From: Tetrahymena thermophila SB210
Lineage: Eukaryota > Ciliophora > Oligohymenophorea > Hymenostomatida > Tetrahymenidae
DNA length: 64,000 nt
NCBI RefSeq assembly: GCF_000189635.1
Contig: NW_002476278.1
Coordinates: 62,001-126,000 of the forward strand
Direction of reading: 5' to 3'
Positions 29,771 through 40,835 of the stretch are shown piece by piece. The notes beneath the pieces are model-generated. The model was given only the letters and a program-made list of their open reading frames with translations. It was not told the DNA's origin and did no database searches. How positions within the stretch are numbered: the stretch's first letter is position 1; each line of letters opens with the position of its first letter. The position numbers and the translations under genes were made by a program.

Positions 29771-32498
29771 TCAATTACTATTTTTATAAGGATATTAAAC
29801 TAAATGTTAGTTTCCATAGCTATCCTAATTACTACTATGTGTATTATGATTATGAATATGAGAATGGCTTAAGTTGTTATTACTGTTAACTGAAGTGGCT
29901 ATATGATTATTATTATTTTATCCCCTATTGTTTGGTGTATTGCTTCCAGTACAAAGGTTTTTATAAACTTCAGACAATATTTTTTTAGAGCTTCCATTTT
30001 CCTCTCTTTCCATTTCATCGAAAGCACAGTGTAATTATTAAAGGGCTAAAGTTAAATATTCATGGTTTTGAGAGTTTTTTGAATAACTTATATATTATTC
30101 AAACACTTTATCTAATGCTCCTTTAAAATATATATTATTTTTGCTCATTCCTGTTAAATTTTACAAATATTTTTAATAGCAAAATAAAAAAAATTAGTAA
30201 TTCAATCAATAAAATCTTGAATTAAAATAAATTCTGAAAAATAAAATATTATTTTTTCAAAATCTCTAATTTAAATTTTTTTTTATTTGTCAAAAAAGAC
30301 AAAAAAAATAAATCTGAAAATTTAAAATTAAAACTAAGAGAAAACGTTTTCTCAAATTTTTAAGTTTGATTTATATTTTCTTTGCTATTTCTATCTATTT
30401 TTGCTTAAATCCATATATTTTCAATCAGATTAAAATTAATATTTAAACTTTTTTGATATATAAAAGAAAGAAAAATTTATTATTAAAACATGATTTACCT
30501 TCAAGAATTTTTCTTTTTTCTTGTTCGTTTGTACATTTATTCATTTTTTATATATAATGATTGCTTGGATGATCTGTGTTGCAACTTTATTCTTAAGAAG
30601 AATCACTATCAGTTTGCAAATAATTCATTATATTATCAGAATCGGAGTGCTATTAAGTGATATTCTAATTTGATCCCTTGTTAAAAAATGTTGATTGTGT
30701 AGGTTAGTTGCTTTGCTTATTACTTTAAACTTATTTTTTTTTCTCTTTATCTTGTTTATGTTTATCTCCTCTGTATATATCAATTACAATTTAATCCATA
30801 TTTTTACATTTATCATCTATTGGATTGTTACCACTATTTAAGTAGTTAGAGAACTCTTTTAAATCTTTTTATTCTTCTAAACGTTACTCCATAGTTATTT
30901 GCTTCATAGTACTTTATATTAATAATTCAGAGTCTGCAGTTTTTCCTCCTTGAGGTTTATTGTTTGGAATTAAAATAGCAGATCCAGTAACCATTGAATT
31001 TGCTCTTATCTATTAGTTTGGAGCTCCAGGCTTAAACAAAAAATTTCCTCTTTTTCTATAATTTTAGTTTGAAATAATAGTTATATTCTTAAATTTAAAA
31101 TATAAATGATTAATTTTACAAATCAATGTCAAAAAGATCAATTAAATAAGAAGGCTTTTTGGCTAACTTAATAAAACTGTGACTTAATAATTATTTTGCA
31201 GATTATCTTTATTCTGGATTGTATTTCAAACAGCAATTTACAAAATTTATCAGCATTCTAATTTGAAAAGTTTTTCAAAATTATTTAAATTTTTTTAGAT
31301 GCTTTTTTAAATATTTTACGTAGAAGAGGTCTCTTTTGAAAGTGAAGGTGGCTCTTCAGAAACTATTCTACTCATAGCAATTTCAGGTTTCTTATCATAA
31401 TATGGAGGGTGGCCTGTTGCCATTTCTATTGCAGTTATCCCTTGGAAATAAAAAAATAGTTTTTTTACCACACACCAAAAAAATTTGATTAATTTATTTA
31501 CCTACAGACCATATATCTGCTTTGAAGTCATATTCTGATTTTTAAATAACCTCAGGAGCCATATAGTAAGGAGTTCCAACAAATGTTTATAGTTTTTAAC
31601 TGTTGTTTGTTATTTTAGATGATACTCCAAAATCACAAAGTTTAACTTTTCCATCTTTTTGAATCAATATATTTGCTGATTTAATATCTCTATGAACCAT
31701 TTAATTGCTATGTAAATAACTTAATGCTTGTAGTATTTCTTTTAAAATAATAGTTATATAGGGTTCTTAAAATTATCCTTTCTTTTTTATCTATTAAAAA
31801 TAAAAATACAAATTGATTTAAATTGATTTTTAAGTTCTATTATATATTACTAATTAAGCTAAAGATCCTCCGCCACAATACTCCATGATTATATATATTT
31901 TATTGTCTAAATTGTAAATTATAAGATTTTAAATATTTTATTTAAATTTGTAAAATAAACATTTATGCTGAATAATATAAATGTTTATTAAAAATTCAAT
32001 TATAGAAGACAAAGTAATACCCACAAAAAAATGCTCATAAACTTAAGTAATGTTTGGATGGTTGCACTCTTTAACTAAATCTATTTCCTTTTTAACAAAA
32101 TCATCTACTTTTTCGTTTTCCTATTTTATATTATTAACTTTTAAATCATATTTATCGATAGCTATTTTAATAAATATAATGATTTATAACTAACTAGATT
32201 CAAATATATTTAGCTGTAAATTAAATTACCTGCACTTCAATCACTTTGATCGCAACTATCATATTATTTTCTTTATTAAGCCTAGAGTGTTTAATTTAAA
32301 AATGGTATATAACTTTATAAATAAATAGATCTAATATTCTAAATAAATAAATATTTATAATCTTATATTACGCTCTATAAATTTCAGCATAAGATCCTTT
32401 TCCTATTACTTCATAAAAGACATATTTATCCTATTTAATTATAATATTTATGTTGATCTTTAGCTATTTGAGTAGAAAATGATTTTTTGATTTACCAT
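29771..32498 (-). CDS. GCK-III class STE20 kinase (STK24/25/MST4-like)
   Basis: 584 residues from a ten-plus exon model that sums to exactly 585 codons. Kinase signatures in order: [90 protein letters not shown]. After a Ser/Gln-rich linker a 348-nt intron (30151-30498) joins a last exon encoding ALDKVFEQYISYS, then [20 protein letters not shown] and ILSEVYKNL. This follows the C-terminal pattern of GCK-III kinases that binds CCM3/PDCD10. Introns: 32431-32495, 32282-32371, 32121-32229, 31907-32020, 31791-31850, 31441-31501, 31258-31319, 31056-31119, 30151-30498. The 5' end is uncertain: in this model exon 1 is just ATG (32496-32498). Alternatively a slightly later acceptor would add about a dozen residues, or the true start lies further upstream. 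Confidence 0.82.
30338..30353. repeat. Perfect 16-bp palindrome in a large intron
   Basis: GAGAAAACGTTTTCTC reads identically on both strands. It lies in the 348-nt last intron of the GCK-III kinase gene, the longest intron identified in the window. It could be chance or a site for a dimeric protein. Confidence 0.6.
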
Positions 32499-32805
32499 AT
32501 CCTAGAAATATATTTATTAATGAATGAAAGTATATAAGTATGAATATCAATTTATAGAAACACTTTAGTCAAATAGGATAAGATTTTCTTTTAATAAAAA
32601 GCTTTTTTATTTAATTTAAAGGATTATTTGTTTGTTTTTTAATAAATATTAATATTTATTTAATTTTTCAGTAAAGAGGTTTTTTAAATCAAAGAATTTT
32701 ATTACCTCTTATCAATTATTTCAATTTAATTTTTTAATCTTATTCCTACCTATCAAAAATCTTAAGTATTTATTAAAAATAATTAAATACTAAGAATTAT
32801 AATAC

Positions 32806-32847
32806 TATATTATATTATATTATATTATATTATATTATATTATATTA
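32806..32847. repeat. (TATAT)n pentanucleotide microsatellite
   Basis: About eight perfect tandem copies of a five-base unit, 42 bases in all. It lies about 300 bases upstream of the kinase start. Its length makes it a likely polymorphic locus. Confidence 0.9.
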
Positions 32848-33364
32848 TTGAATCTTCCTAAATATTTGGTATATATGTTTATGTTTGTATATATATCTTT
32901 ATACTTAAAAATTGTTTAAAAAAATCAACAAAGTTAATTTACTTCAATTTCTATTAAAAAAATAAATTAAGAAAATATATTTATTTATAAATTCTTTTTT
33001 GTTGTTTTAAAAATATTCCAAATTATCAGATCAATATTTTTTTTATTTAATTGTTAAAAATATTCAACAATCTCATTAACATTTAATGAAATGTAAATGG
33101 GATTTAAGTTAATATTTTAATTGAAAATATGATTTTAATTTAAATATTATTCAATAAATTAGTTTCAGAAAAAATAAAAAAGTCAGCAAAAAATATTTTT
33201 GATATAAAAGACAATTATTTTTTAAGTAATCTAGCCACATTAAATATAAAGTACTTAAATGAAATTAAATAAGTTTAACAATAATCTGAGTTAGAATAAT
33301 ATATTCCAAAATAGTGTTTATTTGTAGTAATTCATATTAAAGGATAGCAGAAAAAGATATTAAA

Positions 33365-33374
33365 TACCCGCGCC
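33365..33374. promoter_or_regulatory. Possible E2F-like site (ATACCCGCGCC region)
   Basis: A GC cluster about 240 bases upstream of the gene at 33611. It shares the 9-mer ATACCCGCG with the motif at 29341. Such runs are very rare in this AT-rich DNA. The match to E2F/DP sites (TTTSSCGC) is partial. Confidence 0.28.
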
Positions 33375-33610
33375 TATAAAAAGATCAACAGATTTACCAT
33401 TAAACATAAAAATGTAAAGATCTTTTTATAAAAATAAACGAATTATATCATTGATTTAATGAGTAATAATTGTCTTGCTTATTGTAGTTAAGAAAATCTT
33501 GGTTTCACATTGAAATTAATTAAATTTTATAAAAAAAGAAAAGGATCAAATAACTTTAAGATAATATCTAATAAATAATTCAACTATAACTTGTAAAAAA
33601 AAGAAAGAAT

Positions 33611-35758
33611 ATGAGCTTTACAGATTCAGGATATTTTTAAAAGTAAAGTGGTAACAATCAAAATTGCTCATACTATAATTAAAATAGATTCATAAATGAA
33701 AGTAGTTCAAATAATAATCCCAATTATTACCCTTAGATTTAGAAAAATATTTAAAAAGAAAAGCATAGAATTACAAACTATTATGATTCACAGTCTAGGA
33801 GATACCAACATCATAAAATCCATGAAAAATTGACTAAAAGTGTTTAGGAATAGAATAAACCCTCAAACATCAAAATGAATAATTACTAAGATTAATTTAA
33901 ACATGAATAAAATAATATTTAGGATAATAATAAATAAATCATAGCATTTTAAAATCTAAATAGTTAGAAGTAATTACCAAGTGATTAAAAGTACTCCTAT
34001 ATAGAAGATTAGGATAGACAGTAATAATATAATTTTAATAACGAAAAAGAGCATTAATATTAATAGGATTTAAATAATATCAAGGTGAATATTTCAAGGT
34101 TATCTAATTCTAATTATTCAAGCAATTAAAATCAATTAGCTAAATTATGGTAAAGATAGTAAAATGATTAAAGCAGCAGGGAAGAAAATAATTATTAAAG
34201 TAAATTTAGAGGTGTTGAAGAAAGTAAGTTTAAGACTAGGACTGGAAAATTTATGAATAAAATCTTTTTCAAAAACAACCATAAATCATCTAATGATGTG
34301 CATATCTTAGAACAGTATGATCCTAATTAAAATAACAATACTAAAAGCATATTTGATGATATACTTTCTAAAATTTAATAAGAAGATCCTTAACTTTATG
34401 AATAGTATTAACATACAACAGATGTTTAAGTAGAGGATTAAAAAAATTTTAATGAATAAAATTCATTCAATTCAAAAACTGTTTTTGATGAATAATCAGC
34501 AAAAAATCAAAACAATTAAATTAAAACAAATAAATATAATAAAAAAGAAGAAAATCAAAAATATCACAACTAGAGACGTGAGTAAAAACTAGATTAATAA
34601 CATAGCAATGTGTCAAATGAAATAATTTTTATGGAAGATCATGAACAGCATTCTATACTTCCATAAGGTAAACGTGTAGAATGTAATAATTAAATCAATT
34701 AAAATAAAATAACAGACTAACTAAACTCATTAAACTATCAGTTTGGATTAAATTAAAATTGCTTAGAAAAAATAGAAGGAGAATAATAAAAGTAAAATCA
34801 AATACATTCTCCCCTGATACAAAACTAAATCAAATTTATTTAAAATAACGTATTCACTCCAGAAAAAGATAATATGATTAAAGATGAATTTGATGAAATA
34901 AAATAGTGTAATATAATTTAAATAGATGATAATTCCGATTAAAATCAGGTTCTTTCTTTTATTCCACTCCCAACATTAAAAGAAAGAATTGATATTGTAA
35001 TTGTTGATGATGGTAATGAAGATTTGGATGAAAACTTAAACTCTACAAATATAAAAGTTTAAAATGCCATTAACTTATAATAAAACATTACCAATAATCA
35101 ATAAAATTAAATAAACTAAAACATTATAAAAACTAATTAAAATATTATTTAAAATATTAAAAGCAAAAATCAAGCAGTAAATAAAAACGTCATATAAGTA
35201 GAATAAGATAATAATCTTTAGTAAATAAATAATTAAAAATAAAATATTTAATATCAAGTTAAGATTAATTAAAATATGTAAGAATATTCCGTTTATCCAC
35301 AAAACTAAATAAATTTTATTTAAAGTAATAATACTAATACTATGTTAAAAAATTTAAATAATGTTGATGATTATATCAATACCTCAAAAGATAATCAATA
35401 AAATATTATATATTAATAAATCAAATAAAAAGAGTTATTATTGCAACATCAAATGAATTAGTTGTAGTTACAATAAAAGCTTCTTGAACAATAATAATAA
35501 CTAATTTTATAATCTTAAATTTAATTATAATAGCAATAATAATTACCTTAAAAATAATAACAGTAATAGCTTTAAATGTAATAATAGTAACCTAGTGTAT
35601 AATAACAATAATAAATTTAATAAAAACCAACAAAAAAATCTACAGAATTAAAAAAAGTAAATACATTCTTTAGATAAAAGCAATAAATACTTAAAAATTT
35701 AGACTCTTTAACTGAAGAAGAGCTAATTAAGGAATATGAAGTCATTTATAATTTTTGA
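33611..35758 (+). CDS. Gln/Asn-rich protein with C-terminal polyglutamine tract
   Basis: Single exon, 715 residues, stop TGA 35756-35758. Not recognised. The N-terminal third is Q/N/S-rich. A basic patch (KFKTRTGKFMNKIFFKNNHK) near residue 210 stands out. Around residues 450-480 there is a less disordered segment (FIPLPTLKERIDIVIVDDGN). From about 35430 to 35620 the gene encodes dense glutamine runs, almost all TAA or TAG. It ends in a short ordered-looking tail, LDSLTEEELIKEYEVIYNF. Proteins of this composition are common in ciliates and are probably disordered or aggregation-prone. The standard-code antisense frame at 35075-35302 is a shadow. It converges with the KNL1-like gene, with about 220 bases between stops. 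Confidence 0.7.
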
Positions 35759-35976
35759 AAAAATTAATATTAATTTAATTTTTATAAACTCACATTATAA
35801 AATATATAAAAGCAGTAATAATTTGCAATATTAGTTAATAAATTAGATAGTTAGAATTTAATATAAGTTTGTTTATCCATTTGTATTAAATTAAAGTTTT
35901 TAAAATTTATTTTAAGCATGTTATTTATTTATTTATTTATTTATTCCTTTTTATTTTTAATTTTTAACATTCAATA

Positions 35977-37932
35977 TCAATTATCAAATTTTATAATGTC
36001 TCCTTTAAAATATTTTGTTTATGGATTTTCTTAGTAAAAGATAGCAAAATTAATATTAAGTTTATTTAATAATCCTACTAGTTCCTATATAAAAAAGATA
36101 AATAAATAAATAAAATTATTCTAAATAAAAATATCTTACTTTTATTTGTGGGAATGGAATTTCTCCTTTTAACTTTAGATTGTATAACTTATTCGAATTA
36201 TCTATTTAGAAAATCTATTCTAGATTGTTGCATTAAGATTTTTAAATAAATTAATTTTCTTCCATCTCATCTAGCAAGTATGAGTATTATTGTACATCAC
36301 TTGATATTATCTATCCATTAAAATACTCTTTCAAATTACATTTTTAAGAGTGCTCAAAAGCAAAGTTACTAATGATCTCCATTTTCTAAAAACTGCTATG
36401 ACTATCTTAATCTGTTTCTAAATTTTAGTTAATTAAGCAGTTCCACAAGCTTTAAACCTAATAAATAATTTAAAAAATTATTTTTAAAATTTAAACTAAT
36501 AGTTTAATACATATTTCTTTTTGATTAGGAGAACTGTAGATTAATTATCAATTAAAGTTGAAAAGGGCATATTAGATTATGTGTCTTCATTATTTTCATC
36601 TTGCATCAATTTATTTTATTTTTAATTTTAATTGTTTAAGAAGGCTTGATTATAATTTTCCTCCATTTCAGCTATCCTTAAATCTTAATTGAGATTTTTA
36701 TCTCCTTCCAAAATATCTTAGAAGTATTCTAAATTTTCTTATTAAAGTCTTTTCTTTTTTTCTTACAATAAAAAGACTTCTTACTACTTCCTCTACAGCT
36801 CTGAAATATCTGTAAATTCAATGCCTAATTATTTAAAGTAAGTTATTAACAAAAAATATCAATAAAAACATTTATTAATTTAAACAATTAGTAAAATATT
36901 TAATCAAAAAATTACCAGAATTTTCAAGATATTTATCGAAACTCTTTAAAGTTTTGGCCCAAACAACTGCAACAATACGATCCTTATCAGCTTTATGATG
37001 ACTAACTCCCGAGTCTTCATTTTACACATGAATAAAAAGTATAATAAACTATGCATTTATGTAATAATAAAAGTGTTATTTATTTTGTAAGAAATTTTGG
37101 TAGCAATCCCTCATAGTCAAATACACTTCTTAGTTTTTCATGATTGACTTTTCTTTGTTGAATTAAGAATTAAATCCTGAGAGTATACTCTAAGCCTTTT
37201 CGTATTTATATGTAGAAAGTAAATTTCTTATTTATTATTTTATAAGCTGTAAGCTTTCTTTTGATAATTTTGATGTATCATATCCACTTAATTGTTGTGT
37301 TGAAGAGAAAATATCTTTGAACCAATCAAAATTGACAGCTGATATCAACGAAACTTCATTTATTAATTGATAGTTTCCTTTCTGGTCTATTATATATTAT
37401 TTTTGGTCTTTTTTTTATATTTATTAACTTGATTGTTTTTTTTATAGTTCATATATTGTTGTATTATTTTAATAGAATTCTTAGTAGAAGTTGTTGAATT
37501 ATGAATTAAACATCTTCATACTGTTTGAATTCTCCCCTGACATTTATCCTACATTCTATCTTATTATATCATTAGAAGAATTTTCTCCCTTGCCTAAAAT
37601 TTCTTTCACTGTTTTACCACTGCTTTCATTGAAAATAGTTTTTTCTTTAATCAATTCATCTTCTTTTTATATTATTTTAAATATAAATACATTATAAGAA
37701 AATAAATCGAGTACATTCATCTTCCTTATTTGTTTATTAGCTTGATATTATATTTGTATTTGCTAGAGAAAATCCAAGACTCTTCCTCTACTTCTACTAT
37801 TTCTATTAACAAAAAAATATTATAAAATAGTATAAAAAATGTATCTATTTTTTAGCTTACTTTGATTTCCATAGCAGTCAAACGCCTTTTAGGATTTTAA
37901 TTACTCTAATCATTAGAAGCAAATTCAGCCAT
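35977..37932 (-). CDS. Candidate KNL1/Spc7-family kinetochore protein
   Basis: 548 residues. Introns 37803-37860, 37663-37714, 36825-36915, 36458-36510 and 36085-36139; exon lengths sum to 549 codons. Near the N-terminus is KQRKSLGFSLANT, which resembles the basic-x-[VL]-x-F PP1-docking region of KNL1 (RVSFADT-like). Mid-protein, across intron 3, is LKSFDKYLENSGIEFTDISE, reminiscent of the 'isL..FL..tgI.F.d' Spc7 signature. A coiled coil (ELQRKQQEVFLLQEKKKRLQ) follows immediately, as in that family, and then a C-terminal globular region where KNL1 proteins have RWD domains. No clear MELT repeats were seen, and the protein is short. The assignment rests on these short resemblances and could be wrong; the gene model itself is solid. 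An E2F-like site lies upstream. Confidence 0.5.
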
Positions 37933-38492
37933 AGTAACTAATTTTGTAAAGATTGTACAGCTTTATTTAGTAAGATGATATTTTACTCAAAGATGTTAGC
38001 TATTTATAATTCTAATGAAATATTGTATTTATTAATTGAAAGAAATTTTTTTATTAAAAATTGATACTAATGATTTTCAATAGTTTTTTAGCGAATATTA
38101 ATCTGTTTGCAAAACTTTTCAAAAAATTGCGGGAAAAAATGTTAAAATCTGACAAAAAATATGCTTAACTATTTATTTATAACAGTTTAACATTTCATAT
38201 CTTAAAATTTAAAATACAATTCAAAGTTTTTTAATTCAAAAAATTTAGAAAACAATTTTAATTTTATGATTAATTAAGATTGGTTAATAAACTAATTTTA
38301 TCTTTATTATAAATGATAAAATAGACATAAGTATTTTATTATGATTGTTAAAATAAGGAACATTAATTAACTTTTATTTATTTGGTAAACATTAATAAAT
38401 AAATAGAACTTTTTAAGATATAGAATAGTTTTGTAAGCAATTTTTTCTATAGTTTGGTTAATACAATATTTGCAAAGCCTATAAATTTTCAA
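37933..38492. other. Divergent intergenic region
   Basis: Separates the KNL1-like gene (-) from the TTC14-like gene (+) and should carry both promoters. The only GC-rich spot is the TTGCGGGAAAAAA motif at about 38127-38139. No other element recognised. Confidence 0.55.
38128..38139 (-). promoter_or_regulatory. E2F-like site (TTTTTTCCCGCA on minus strand)
   Basis: The minus strand contains TTTCCCGC, a full match to the E2F/DP consensus TTTSSCGC. It lies about 196 bases upstream of the KNL1-like start at 37932. This is the best of the four GC motifs. E2F control would suit a mitotic gene, but the site is predicted only from sequence. Confidence 0.4.
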
Positions 38493-40569
38493 ATGGACTT
38501 GTAGTCAAGTGAAATGAGCCAATCTCATAAATAAGCCTAACTTGATGTTGAAGATCGTATTTAAGGCTTAAAAAACACTTTAGCATTAAAAAAATTTTTT
38601 AGATTCAATTTTAGGAATGATGAAAATCAGGAATTAAATTAATTAGCCATACCATAACTAAATAAACTCAATACTGAATCATCTTAATCAAGCATAAATT
38701 CATAAGTAAGATAATTTTAACATAGTTCTAGAGTTTTTTTTTGAAAAAAATTCTTTTCAAAGTAGGTCTAACGCGTTTTTGCAGATACTAATATTCTATT
38801 GGAAAGGAAACTTATTGATATAACTAAAATTTATGATGTAAACCCTTAAGATTAATAAAGCTAAATGTTTTAATTAAAATATTTAAGATAATTAATACAG
38901 GTTTCGTTTTTGAAGTAATTGTTTTAAGGAAAGATGAAAAATAAAGAGCCCTTATTGTTAGTTTAAATAAATTTCACTCTATTTGTGATTAATGTAATTT
39001 ATAACAAATGAGTGAATAAGATTTTTAGAATTACAGAGAAAAGTAATAATAATTAATAGAGCTTCAGTATGTTTATCTTTACAAAATCTAAGCTATTATC
39101 AAGGAGAGTGATTTGGTAAATTTCAATAAAATATGAAAAATACAGAAAAATTTAATTATTTATTTATTACTCTAATTTAAAATAAATTAGATTGACTACT
39201 TTAGTATTTTTAGCAATGATTTTAACTATGATAAAATCAATGAAGGAGATGAATTGTATGCAGTAATCACAAAAAATTGGCTTTCAAATGTTTCTTAATA
39301 AGAATAATTGAGCACTCTCAACTCAGATTAAAGGTATTAGCTTTTAGAACTAAGCTGCAAAAATGAAGTACTTTAAAATTCTAAATTTCTTTCCATCTAA
39401 AACATTTTGGATCCTCGAACATATGATCCAAGTGATGATTTATTTATCAGACTTGGAAGCAAGCCTGATAATAATATAAAAGCAACATAAGATGATATGC
39501 TATATCTAGAAAAGTATAGTGTTTTTCCATACGACTTATAAATTCGTAGATCTACAACCTTGAAGAATATAGTAAAATAGATATTATTTTTTTTAAGTAA
39601 GATTATTGAACAATAAAACCAACCAGTCAAATAGATAAAACATGATTAAATTCATGTAATTGAAGGAGAACGATTCTTTGAACAATCATTACACCAATAA
39701 AAATCTTATTTAAGAGATTTAAATTGATTATAAAAGGAAATTAAATTCTTGATATATCATCCTTCTTAGAATGAGAAACGAGTAGTTAATATTTTTATCA
39801 ACATAAACAGGATTAGGGAACTTCAAAACATAAGGTGGGCAAAGTAGTCTCTAGATGAAGCAACAAGACTAATCAAAGAGAATAAGCATCCACAGGCATT
39901 ATAATATCTCAGCACAGCACAAGACTTTGATCCTTACATGCCATAAATTTACGTCACAAGAGGATGTGCTTTAGCAAATTTAGTAATATTATCAAATAGT
40001 GTAGATTAAATATTAATAAAATAAAATTCTAGGGAAAATATAAGGAGGGCATAATAGAGCTTAAAAAAGGACTGCAGCTGGACCCAGATGACGAAATTAC
40101 TAAAAAATATTTAGAGAGAGTTTTGAAAAAGTATGAGGAAGAATAGAGATTTTTGTATACAAAATAAGCAAAGCAGCTTTCGTTTGATAAACAAAAACTT
40201 GAAATGAAGAACAATGCCGCTTTGAATTTTAATGGTTAAGATAATACCTATAAGTTTGTTGCAGAAACAGAGCTAGAAAATAAGGAGTAAAGTTCGCTCT
40301 TTTAAAATCAAAATGAGTTAACATTCTTAACATCACAAAACTCTTCAGAACTTACAAATAAGCTTACAAGTTCATAAATGGTTTAATTGATGGCTTTTAA
40401 TTCTAAAAAGCTTTAAGAATAAAATCATAAAAAAGAAGGAAAGAGCCATTAAGATTAACGAAGCTCTTCCTCATCATCCTCAGATCGCAAAAAGAAGAAG
40501 AAGAAAGATAAAAAGATCAAAAAAGAAAAGAAAGAAAAAAAGGACAAAAAAAAGAAAAGTAAATCTTGA
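38493..40569 (+). CDS. TTC14: TTC14-like TPR protein
   Basis: 586 residues in six exons, all introns phase 0: 38706-38765, 38838-38887, 39116-39190, 39656-39736, 39983-40032. The N-terminal region is not clearly recognised but includes EGDELYAVITKNW, possibly an S1-like strand set. The C-terminal half begins RELQNIRWAKQSLDEATRLI, then HPQALQYLSTAQDFDPYMPQ and a second TPR ending LKKGLQLDPDDEITKKYLER. A Ser run then leads into a Lys-rich tail (DRKKKKKKDKKIKKEKK). TPR pair, 'REL....A..S' lead and SR/K tail resemble metazoan TTC14. Without the 81-nt intron 39656-39736 an in-frame TGA at 39725-39727 would stop the protein. That intron has GTAATT and AAAAG borders but covers rather coding-looking sequence, so this junction needs RNA evidence. 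In-frame ATGs occur at 38493 and 38514. Confidence 0.6.
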
Positions 40570-40835
40570 TTCTTACATTCTGATTTAAGATAGATAGGTA
40601 GGTTGGTAAATGAACCTTTATGATTTTCTGGAAATTAAAATAAATAAATAATTATAGATTATTTGTTAATTAATTGTAAAAAAATTCATACATGCATAAA
40701 TGCATGATTGTTTAATTTAGAATATTCTTAGCTAAAATTAAAATTTATTACAGTTTAACATAAATTTATCTATGATATTATTATTGAAAATGAATTTATT
40801 TTATGATAAAATATATACAATTTTTAACTATTGCA

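Larger units (their letters stand above)
32499..33610. other. Divergent intergenic region
   Basis: Between the kinase (-) and the Q/N-rich gene (+), about 1.1 kb. It contains the pentanucleotide microsatellite at 32806-32847 and a CCCGCGCC motif near 33366, both listed separately. It should hold promoters for both genes. No other feature recognised. Confidence 0.55.

Noticed and set aside
32806-32847. TATAT repeat as a telomere or chromosome-breakage signal
   Set aside because: Tetrahymena telomeres are G4T2 repeats, and the unit here lacks G; it is a plain microsatellite.
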